Assembly (NCBI GenBank): GCA_019752975.1
Contig: JAIELM010000090.1
Location: 1-5,040 of the forward strand
Length of the DNA stretch: 5,040 nt
Direction of reading: 5' to 3'
Source of the DNA: Undibacterium sp.
GTDB lineage: Bacteria; Pseudomonadota; Gammaproteobacteria; Burkholderiales; Burkholderiaceae_D
Below the pieces are notes generated by a model that saw only the letters and a program-made list of their open reading frames with translations, was not told the origin of the DNA and did no database searches. Within the stretch, counting starts at the first letter, position 1. Each line of letters starts with the position of its first letter. The position numbers and the translations under genes are program-made. This document shows positions 1 through 5,040 of the stretch, one piece after another.

Positions 1-559
1 CGATCACTTCTAGCCAGGTATGATTCAGTTTTACCAGTTCACCAATCGCATTTTGTTCACCAAATAAACTCTTCGCTAGACGCGCACCTAGCACGCACAC
101 CGGCGCTAGCGTCGCGCTATCTTCATTTGAAAACCATCGCCCTTGATTTACTTGTAAGCCGCTGTGTTCCACATAACTGCCAGAGACCGCGAAGGCACGT
201 CCAGGAACGATATTACTGCCATAGATCAACTGGTCGACTTTGATTTCCTTTTTCATCGCGACCGACAGCGCACCAGGCACGACCGAGAGCGCAGCAGCAG
301 CGTCGGCACTTGACAATCCTAAGGAACGCGCGCGGATGTCCTTCAATTTGTCCATGCTTATGGTCTTACCTTCTAGGATCACATTATTTAATCCCAATTC
401 AGAAACCAAGCGCAAGGCTTCACGCCGACTACCTTCACCAACAGCTAACATAGCGACAATCGCAGCCACACCAAAAATCATGCCCAAGAGCGTTAAACCA
501 GTTCTTAATTTACGGCGTTTTAACTCAACTATCGCTTCTACAATAAGCGCACGGTTCAT
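1..559 (-). CDS. MacB/FtsX-type ABC exporter permease (N-terminal part, cut by window edge)
   Basis: Translating the minus strand from the ATG at 559-557 gives 186 uninterrupted codons running off the window at base 1. It starts MNRALIVEAIVELKRRKLRT. A basic, amphipathic N-terminal helix leads into a hydrophobic segment at about residues 21-41 (GLTLLGMIFGVAAIVAMLAV), followed by GEGSRREAL. This is the usual start of MacB/LolC/FtsX-family permeases: one membrane helix, then a large periplasmic core domain. Residues from about 45 to 186 are the start of that domain. The three C-terminal helices expected for the family lie outside the window. The start overlaps the stop of the upstream adaptor gene as ATGA, and a GGAAG ribosome site (567-571) lies 7 bases upstream. 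No ATPase domain is fused here; the ATPase is the separate gene at 3797-4468. It is probably the membrane subunit of this exporter. The family call is firm; the substrate is unknown. Confidence 0.94.
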   Translation of the reverse strand, partial: MNRALIVEAIVELKRRKLRTGLTLLGMIFGVAAIVAMLAVGEGSRREALRLVSELGLNNVILEGKTISMDKLKDIRARSLGLSSADAAAALSVVPGALSVAMKKEIKVDQLIYGSNIVPGRAFAVSGSYVEHSGLQVNQGRWFSNEDSATLAPVCVLGARLAKSLFGEQNAIGELVKLNHTWLEVI

Positions 560-1767
560 GATTTTTCTTCCATTTTTTTAGGAATCAATACGATGTGACT
601 TCCGACACTCACACCCGACTTTATCTCACTGCGATTAGGCCCTCGTAGTCCTAATTCAATTTTTTGCTTGGTGGTTTTCGAGCCATCTTGCACATACACA
701 AAATAGTCGTTCCCATCTTGAACTAAAGCGATATTGGGAACGGTTAGGGCTTGGGGAGAGTTTTGTAAGCTCACTTTCGCCGACACTGCTTGTCCCGGTT
801 TGAGTCCCAATTTCTGGACTAAGGCCTGATCAATTTTCGCTTCAAAATCTGAATATTTCACCGGCGATAGCTTAGATTTTGTGCTGGCACTTTTTCCGAC
901 TTCAGTCACTTTTAAATCCATTTCGGTACCGGTTCCAGCGAGTCGAACCTTGACCGAAAGACCCTCTTTCAAACCAAAACTTGCGCCTTCAGGAATACTA
1001 AATTGCGCCACCTGCTGTGTCAGATCAGGTAAGGAACCCAAGTCCATTCCTGCCCACATGACACTCCCAACCTGCGCAAAACTTCCATCCCAATTAGGTT
1101 TTAGTTTAAACACACCTTGATGAGGGGCCGTCACTTCCAAGGCAGACAGACTGTCTTTTTGTTCGCGAATATTCCTCGCGACATTTTCTTTTTGTGAGGC
1201 AAGGACTGCATGCTCGGCATTAGCACGCACCGAGATTTGACTATTTTTCCAAGCTAAATAGTGCTGTTTGTCATTCAAGAATCCCATATCAATCAGGATG
1301 TCGAGGATTTTGTTTTGGGCGAAAACGCTTAAGTCGGCATTAGCGTAACGTTTGCTTAAATTTAAATCGCCATCGACCTTAGCGCTATCCGTGCTGAGCT
1401 GAGCGCGACCAATCGCGGCGTTGGCTTCAATACCCACTTCGGCAATTTCTTTACGTAGCATATCGGTCTCAAATTGCGACAATCGTATCTTGGCTTGTGT
1501 GGCTTCAAACTTGGCGATGACTTGACCTTTTTCAACCAAGCTGCCATCTGGCACCATGAAGACTAAGCTTCGATTAGCATAATTAGAACCAGGGACGGAA
1601 AGTTCGGTGCTCGCAGCCGACTTAACTTCCCCGTCAGCCACAAGTTCTTCCTGCCATGGCCGTAGTTGCAAAACTTCGATGGGGGTTTTATCACTGGTTT
1701 GGTCGCTGCATGCGCCAAGTCCGCTAATCAAGATCACAAATACGCTAGCAAGCAGTATTTTCTTCAT
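556..1767 (-). CDS. Lipoprotein periplasmic adaptor (HlyD/MacA-type membrane fusion protein)
   Basis: This 403-residue protein is probably the lipid-anchored periplasmic adaptor of the exporter. Residues 1-19 are a lipoprotein signal with lipobox LGAC and acylated Cys20. Domains in order, by eye: first half of a lipoyl/barrel-sandwich domain (about 42-90, with P73-D-G-S-L-V-E-K-G81); a helical hairpin rich in Ala, Gln, Lys and Glu (about 91-208); second lipoyl half opening with APHQG (214-218); beta-barrel (about 248-334, ending in GLKPGQAVSAKVSL); and a membrane-proximal domain (about 337-396, LTVPNIALVQDG onwards). This is the full MacA-like order at a typical length. The residue after Cys20 is Ser, not the Asp that retains lipoproteins in the inner membrane under the E. 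coli Lol rule. The gene overlaps both neighbours by 4 bases. A GGAGG site (1775-1779) lies 7 bases before the ATG and supports this start. I see no clear RLS tip motif for TolC docking. Confidence 0.94.
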   Translation of the reverse strand: MKKILLASVFVILISGLGACSDQTSDKTPIEVLQLRPWQEELVADGEVKSAASTELSVPGSNYANRSLVFMVPDGSLVEKGQVIAKFEATQAKIRLSQFETDMLRKEIAEVGIEANAAIGRAQLSTDSAKVDGDLNLSKRYANADLSVFAQNKILDILIDMGFLNDKQHYLAWKNSQISVRANAEHAVLASQKENVARNIREQKDSLSALEVTAPHQGVFKLKPNWDGSFAQVGSVMWAGMDLGSLPDLTQQVAQFSIPEGASFGLKEGLSVKVRLAGTGTEMDLKVTEVGKSASTKSKLSPVKYSDFEAKIDQALVQKLGLKPGQAVSAKVSLQNSPQALTVPNIALVQDGNDYFVYVQDGSKTTKQKIELGLRGPNRSEIKSGVSVGSHIVLIPKKMEEKS

Positions 1768-3800
1768 TGTCTCGCCTCCGTTACTGTTTTTGTGGCAGCT
1801 AATTTTGTCGTCATGTTGGCACTGGAAAAGGCCACTGATGCGCTGCTAGGTGTAATGAAAACCTGTACCGCCGAGCCGGGTTTGAGGTTCTTAGGTATGG
1901 TATCAAATTCAAGTTCAATGTCGCGCACGGTAATCGCTTCGCTCTCGGACTTTCCGTGAAATACCGGCCCCATAGCACTCACTTTTGCAGCTAACACGGT
2001 ATTCGCGCCGGACAGCGTGACTCTGGCAAGCTGCCCAATCTTAAGCAAACCTATCTGCGCCTCCGCCACTTTAGCTGTGACATAAATTTTTTCTGGATCG
2101 GCTAAGCTTCCCGCCGCCATTCCCATATACAAGCGACTACCGACGGCAATTTTTTCTCCACCATGACCTTTCGCATGGATTAAAGTACCAGCGCGAGGCG
2201 CTTTCACGATTAAATCCCGCTTTCCTTTTTCCAAGGCGTCAATATTGGTTTTCAGCTGCGCCAATTCCGATTTTAACCCGCGTAGTTCTGCCGTCCGAGC
2301 GCGCTGTTGGGCTTCTTTTTGACGTAGCGATAACTCAGCTATTTTGGTACTTAAATCACGTTCGATGACAAGTTTATCGTACTCGATACGCTTAACTAAT
2401 TCCCTAGGAACCGAAGCTTTGCGCACCGCTTTTTCGGCATTGCTCTTCGCTTCACTCACCGCTAAATCAGCGAGCCTTGCACTTTCGGCGTGATCAAGGA
2501 TCAGTTTTTCCAAGGTTTTTTGCTTTTCGTTGAACATAGAATGCGAAGTTTCTAATCGTGCCGCTAATTCATTGACTTCAAAAACCGCCACCATTTGCCC
2601 CGCTTTAATTTGACTACCTTCTGGCGGGAATTTGACTAGTTTATAGCCCCACACCTGAGGTATAGTTGGTGGCACTACCGGGGTTGAAACACGCGATAAA
2701 ATTTCGCCCTCTAGATTGATTTCCTTGGGTGTTATGGATGCCGCCTTTTTTGTGGCAGCGACGGTTTTTGCAGTCGCCCCATTAACACTAAGTTCAATCG
2801 GGCTGATGGCTGCACTCATGCCTTGTGCCAACACTAAACCATGTTGTTCCGGTAATGCGATTTCAACTTGAAAGTAACGACCATTTCCCCAACTGGCTTT
2901 CTTTTCTGGGGCACTAGAAATACGCGTAATACTGGCCGTGATGCGCGAATCTGGAATAGCATCAAAATGTACCTCCACCGCCTGCCCTTCTTTTAAAAAC
3001 GGCCTATCCACTTCCAATACCCAAGCTTTGATTGCTAGACGTCCGTCTCCCAAAATTTGTCCCGCAGCCATACCCGAATTAGCCGACCCACCTTCATCAA
3101 CGCGGGTTCCTGTCCATGGATCATAGCCATGAATCACCACTCCTGACCGCTCCGCTTTAAATTCGGCTTTTTCCTGTTGTAGTTTGACGTAGCCAAGTTG
3201 TATTTGTAGCTTACGCGCGGCCAACTCATTATCTTGTTCTTTTCTGGCGATCGACGCTTTTGCGTTGTCAAAGGCTTTTTGTTTCACATCAAGGTCGCGC
3301 ACCGCCGCGTCCAATGTCCCTTGATATTGGTCGAACACCAGAGCGGCTAGCTGCTCCTTGGGTAGAACCGCATCTATCTTCGCTTTCAATAGATTGGCCT
3401 GGGCAAAAAATAAAGCCCGCTCCGCTTCAATGCTACGCACCTCTAGATCGGCTAATTCACGCATTCCGCGCTCACGATTTTGGACAATTTCCAAATCGAG
3501 ACGTTCGACTTCTGCACCACCTTTATTTTCTATGCGCAGCACTACATCGCCAACTTTCACCTTTGTTCCTTCGGGCGCAAAGTAGCGCAAGGTGACGCGC
3601 CCGTCCTCCGATTCTGGAACAATGATGCGCTGCGAATCTAGGGCTTGAACCTCACCCGTAAAAATCACTGGTCGTTTATAGGGGTTTTGTTGTATCGGCT
3701 TATTCTGTACCTTAGTAGTGTCCACTTTTACTTGAGCTAAACTCGGTAAAGAACTCAGTAGTGACAGGGTCAATAAGGTGATCATTTTAATTTGCGTCAT
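1764..3800 (-). CDS. Tandem double HlyD/MacA-type periplasmic adaptor protein (678 aa)
   Basis: This is a secreted periplasmic adaptor made of two consecutive membrane-fusion modules. Residues 1-22 form a Sec signal peptide with likely cleavage after SLA22; there is no lipobox. Module 1 (about 44-335) has a lipoyl half with F74-A-P-E-G-T-K-V-K-V-G84, a charged helical hairpin (about 95-213), a return lipoyl half (AERSGVVIHG, 216-225; GMAAG, 243-247) and a beta-barrel ending GLVLAQGMSAAISP (321-334). An Ala/Thr/Lys-rich linker (about 336-358) follows. Module 2 (about 361-652) repeats the plan: F391-P-P-E-G-S-Q-I-K-A-G401, a hairpin (about 411-530), APRAGTLIHAKG (534-545), GMAAG (560-564) and NLKPGSAVQVFITP (638-651). 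Neither module has the membrane-proximal domain seen in the lipoprotein adaptor, and the protein ends in a polar tail. Single adaptors are usually about 350-450 residues, so 678 fits two units. The start is supported by a consensus ribosome site. How the protein assembles is inference. Confidence 0.93.
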   Translation of the reverse strand: MTQIKMITLLTLSLLSSLPSLAQVKVDTTKVQNKPIQQNPYKRPVIFTGEVQALDSQRIIVPESEDGRVTLRYFAPEGTKVKVGDVVLRIENKGGAEVERLDLEIVQNRERGMRELADLEVRSIEAERALFFAQANLLKAKIDAVLPKEQLAALVFDQYQGTLDAAVRDLDVKQKAFDNAKASIARKEQDNELAARKLQIQLGYVKLQQEKAEFKAERSGVVIHGYDPWTGTRVDEGGSANSGMAAGQILGDGRLAIKAWVLEVDRPFLKEGQAVEVHFDAIPDSRITASITRISSAPEKKASWGNGRYFQVEIALPEQHGLVLAQGMSAAISPIELSVNGATAKTVAATKKAASITPKEINLEGEILSRVSTPVVPPTIPQVWGYKLVKFPPEGSQIKAGQMVAVFEVNELAARLETSHSMFNEKQKTLEKLILDHAESARLADLAVSEAKSNAEKAVRKASVPRELVKRIEYDKLVIERDLSTKIAELSLRQKEAQQRARTAELRGLKSELAQLKTNIDALEKGKRDLIVKAPRAGTLIHAKGHGGEKIAVGSRLYMGMAAGSLADPEKIYVTAKVAEAQIGLLKIGQLARVTLSGANTVLAAKVSAMGPVFHGKSESEAITVRDIELEFDTIPKNLKPGSAVQVFITPSSASVAFSSANMTTKLAATKTVTEARQ
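1775..1779 (-). promoter_or_regulatory. Ribosome binding site of the lipoprotein adaptor gene
   Basis: On the minus strand this reads GGAGG, 7 bases before the ATG at 1767-1765. It sits inside the last codons of the tandem adaptor gene and supports the chosen start, which also gives a proper lipoprotein signal. Confidence 0.8.
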
Positions 3801-4468
3801 ACTGCCACCTCCGCCACTTTACCGTCTCTCAAATGGATAGTCCGTCCCGCCTTAGCCGCAATAGAAGGATCATGCGTAACCAACACTAAGGTCTGACCGG
3901 CTGTATTCAGTTCGGCTAATAATTCCAAGACATCGACTGCACTTTTGGAATCGAGATTACCGGTAGGTTCATCAGCCAACAATAAGGCTGGTTGATTGAG
4001 TAAAGCGCGAGCAATCGCAGCTCTTTGCAATTGTCCGCCTGAGAGTTCGCCCGGCAAGTGATCTAAACGCTGCCCTAAGCCTATTCGTTCGAGCAAGCTG
4101 CGCGCCCGAGAGCTAGCATGAGCATCTACACTGGCAGCATATCGCTGCGGTAGCAATACGTTTTCTAGTACCGTTAAACGTGGGAGTAAATGGAAGGATT
4201 GAAAGACAAAGCCGATGCGACGATTGCGCAAATCCGAGGACGCATCGTCATCCATCGCACCGATCTCATCTTGTTCTAAATGGTAGGTTCCACTATCGGG
4301 CTTGTCCAAAGCACCCAGTACATTGAGCAGAGTGGATTTACCTGAGCCTGAGGGTCCCATGATGGCGACAAATTCGCCTTGCTTGATGTGCAGGTCTATG
4401 CCATCTAAGGCTCGAATTTCATTACCGCCCTGCATATAGGTCTTACGAATATCTTTCAAGGCTATCAT
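3797..4468 (-). CDS. ABC exporter ATP-binding subunit (MacB/LolD-like)
   Basis: This cytoplasmic ATPase of 223 residues is the usual size for LolD/MacB-type nucleotide-binding subunits and appears complete. Visible motifs: A-loop Tyr11 (RKTY), Walker A GPSGSGKST (38-46), Q-loop Gln90 (FVFQSFHLLP), signature LSGGQLQRAAIARAL (142-156), Walker B LLLADE (162-167) with catalytic Glu167, PTGNLDS including the D-loop (168-174), and H-loop His199 (LVTHD). All catalytic residues are intact. The FQSFHLLPRLTVLENV pattern after the Q-loop is typical of the subfamily that powers MacB, LolCDE and FtsEX-like permeases rather than nutrient importers. It is the first gene of the operon, 34 bases or so after the predicted transcription start, and its TGA overlaps the ATG of the tandem adaptor. 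The ribosome site is weak (AAGAG, 4475-4479, 6 bases before the ATG). LolD itself is less likely because the neighbours are adaptors. Confidence 0.97.
   Translation of the reverse strand: MIALKDIRKTYMQGGNEIRALDGIDLHIKQGEFVAIMGPSGSGKSTLLNVLGALDKPDSGTYHLEQDEIGAMDDDASSDLRNRRIGFVFQSFHLLPRLTVLENVLLPQRYAASVDAHASSRARSLLERIGLGQRLDHLPGELSGGQLQRAAIARALLNQPALLLADEPTGNLDSKSAVDVLELLAELNTAGQTLVLVTHDPSIAAKAGRTIHLRDGKVAEVAV
3807..3812 (-). promoter_or_regulatory. Strong ribosome binding site of the tandem adaptor gene
   Basis: On the minus strand this reads GGAGGT, a consensus Shine-Dalgarno sequence, 6 bases before the ATG at 3800-3798. It lies inside the end of the ATPase gene and fixes the adaptor start. 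A consensus site at an ATGA junction suggests the adaptor can be initiated efficiently in its own right, not only by coupling. Confidence 0.85.
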
Positions 4469-4486
4469 TTTTTTCTCTTATAAAAA

Positions 4487-4513
4487 ATACTTGCGAACAG
4501 TGAGCGCAAGTAT
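4487..4513. promoter_or_regulatory. 27-bp palindrome over the -10 box and transcription start (candidate operator)
   Basis: Perfect 9-bp arms, ATACTTGCG (4487-4495) and CGCAAGTAT (4505-4513), flank a 9-base centre. One arm covers five of the six -10 bases and the other lies about 7-15 bases downstream of the predicted start. A protein bound here would block RNA polymerase, so a repressor site is the simplest reading. On the minus strand the second arm is followed by TTTTTT (4487-4482), which also looks like an intrinsic terminator. However, RNA from the predicted start lacks the first arm, so a terminator could act only on transcripts arriving from further upstream. The symmetry is seen directly; the function is inference. 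Confidence 0.6.
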
Positions 4514-4537
4514 CCTTACATAAGATGCAATTGTCAA
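4509..4537 (-). promoter_or_regulatory. Sigma70-type promoter of the exporter operon
   Basis: On the minus strand a perfect -35 box TTGACA (4532-4537) is followed by a 17-base spacer and the -10 box GATACT (4509-4514), which matches TATAAT at 4 of 6 positions (GATACT is a frequent natural variant). Transcription would start near 4502, leaving a leader of about 34 bases before the ATPase ATG at 4468. It is the only strong promoter I see just upstream of the operon. The -10 box overlaps a 27-bp palindrome, so it is probably regulated. Confidence 0.75.
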
Positions 4538-4636
4538 TAAGCTAGGCTTAGCGTAAACTTTCCATTGGAATTTGAGATGATGCCGGATGCACTTTTCCAG
4601 GCAGCTTCTGTGAGAATGTTTGGTGAGAATGAGGGG

Positions 4637-4654
4637 CAAATAGCGAGCTATTTG
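4637..4654. repeat. 18-bp palindrome with 8-bp arms
   Basis: CAAATAGC and GCTATTTG are perfect inverted arms separated by the two bases GA. The centre lies about 145 bases upstream of the predicted operon start. It could be a dimeric regulator site, a small hairpin, or part of a dispersed repeat. The symmetry is certain; the role is unknown. Confidence 0.5.
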
Positions 4655-4852
4655 TAGCGAAGAGCACGGAAAATGACCGAAAAAGCGCCTTCAGCACAAA
4701 AATAGCACCGACGGTGCGCCTAATGGAAAATCTCGGTCGATAGCTGATGTTACCGGACTCGCACAGCTTGAAGTTCTAAATAAATTTGTCAGCTTGCCTT
4801 ATACCAATTCCAATAAAATAGTGCGATAATTTTTAGATTTTGAACGTGAGTT

Positions 4853-4956
4853 AAAAAACGAAAACCCCTCAACGCCGAGGCGCAGAGACATAGAGGAACG
4901 CAGAGATTTTCTCCGGTTTTCTCAGCGACTCGGCGCCTCGGCGTTGAGGGGTTTTC
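4853..4956 (-). terminator. Possible intrinsic terminator formed by the long inverted repeat
   Basis: Read on the minus strand, the 24-bp stem ends in GGGGTTTTC and is followed by GTTTTTT (4859-4853). A strong stem plus a U-tract is the intrinsic terminator pattern. It would stop transcripts from any gene beyond 5040 and insulate the exporter promoter. On the plus strand there is no U-tract beyond the TTTT inside the arm. Function is inference. Confidence 0.4.
4860..4956. repeat. 97-base long inverted repeat (REP/MITE-like palindromic element)
   Basis: Left arm 4860-4883 and right arm 4933-4956 are perfect 24-bp reverse complements, rich in G+C. The inner 49 bases pair only in part and contain CGCAGAGA twice (4881-4888 and 4899-4906). 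The whole can fold into one long imperfect hairpin. Its CGCAGAGA-type, low-complexity wording resembles palindromic intergenic repeats scattered in many bacterial genomes. That resemblance is from memory, not from a search. No transposase and no clear target-site duplication are visible. A minus-strand reading frame crosses it, but that is an artefact of the repeat. Confidence 0.8.
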
Positions 4957-5040
4957 AATTTAGAATTACTATCGTATTTAAGTAATTATTCAACCCGCTA
5001 TGACGAAGTTGAAATTTCAAAGTACTCCACCCTATTTTAT

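Larger units (their letters stand above)
4538..5040. other. Non-coding upstream region with scattered palindromes; no convincing gene
   Basis: About 500 bases without a credible gene on either strand; all frames are broken by frequent stops. It holds the 18-bp palindrome (4637-4654), the long inverted repeat (4860-4956) and smaller symmetrical pieces. These are GCACCGACGGTGC (4705-4717); GACCGA/TCGGTC arms at 4675-4680 and 4733-4738; AATTACT/AGTAATT arms at 4964-4970 and 4981-4987; and the 12-bp palindrome TTGAAATTTCAA (5009-5020). Two copies of GTGAGAATG lie at 4610-4618 and 4623-4631, and two of GGAAAAT at 4668-4674 and 4725-4731. The density of symmetry suggests repeat-element remnants rather than an eroded gene. 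No tRNA, rRNA or CRISPR pattern was seen. Confidence 0.6.

Noticed and set aside
240..581. Plus-strand open frame of 113 codons
   Set aside because: It lies antisense to the permease and adaptor genes, which have clear family motifs. Its composition is low-complexity and it has no recognisable domain.
1362..1547. Minus-strand 61-codon frame inside the lipoprotein adaptor
   Set aside because: It is an out-of-frame shadow of the adaptor hairpin, with no ribosome site seen and no motif.
1607..1959. Two overlapping plus-strand open frames
   Set aside because: Both are antisense to the junction of the two adaptor genes and show no domain.
3260..3595. Plus-strand open frames opposite module 1 of the tandem adaptor
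   Set aside because: They mirror the codon pattern of a well-supported gene on the other strand.
4577..4657. Plus-strand mini-ORF of 26 residues starting MMPDALFQAASVRMF
   Set aside because: It has no clear ribosome site or promoter, no known family, and runs into the 18-bp palindrome. It more likely reflects a repeat remnant; conservation or ribosome profiling could reverse this.
4860..4956. CRISPR-like repeat
   Set aside because: There are only two arms, in inverted orientation, with no regularly spaced direct repeats.
4869..4990. Minus-strand open frame crossing the long inverted repeat (contains KISAFLYVSAPRR)
   Set aside because: It is open only because the repeat is stop-poor, and it has no ATG or ribosome site. 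Peptides of this type are a common artefact of palindromic intergenic repeats.

Overview
The window shows one minus-strand operon for a MacB/LolCDE-type ABC exporter of a Gram-negative bacterium, plus about 570 bases of non-coding DNA upstream of it. The cell type is inferred from a Sec signal peptide, a lipobox and three periplasmic adaptor modules. G+C looks moderate (under about 50% by eye). A proteobacterium fits best, but I cannot name a genus.

Layout in the direction of transcription (right to left): non-coding DNA with palindromic repeats (about 4538-5040); a sigma70-like promoter (4509-4537) whose -10 box lies inside a 27-bp palindrome; an ABC ATPase (4468-3797); a 678-residue secreted protein containing two complete HlyD/MacA-type adaptor modules in tandem (3800-1764); a 403-residue lipoprotein adaptor of the same superfamily (1767-556); and a MacB/FtsX-type permease (559-1) cut by the window edge after about 186 codons. 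All three gene junctions are ATGA overlaps, so the genes are very probably co-transcribed and translationally coupled.

Working model: the ATPase and permease form the inner-membrane engine, a split version of MacB. The adaptors carry substrate, or transmit motion, across the periplasm towards an outer-membrane partner that is not in this window. The unusual point is three adaptor modules in two polypeptides, one of them an internal duplication, where MacAB-like systems usually have one adaptor gene. This suggests a mixed adaptor ring or stack. The substrate cannot be read from the sequence.

The upstream region contains no convincing gene. It holds a 97-base long inverted repeat (4860-4956) with perfect 24-bp arms, an 18-bp palindrome at 4637-4654, and several smaller symmetrical elements.
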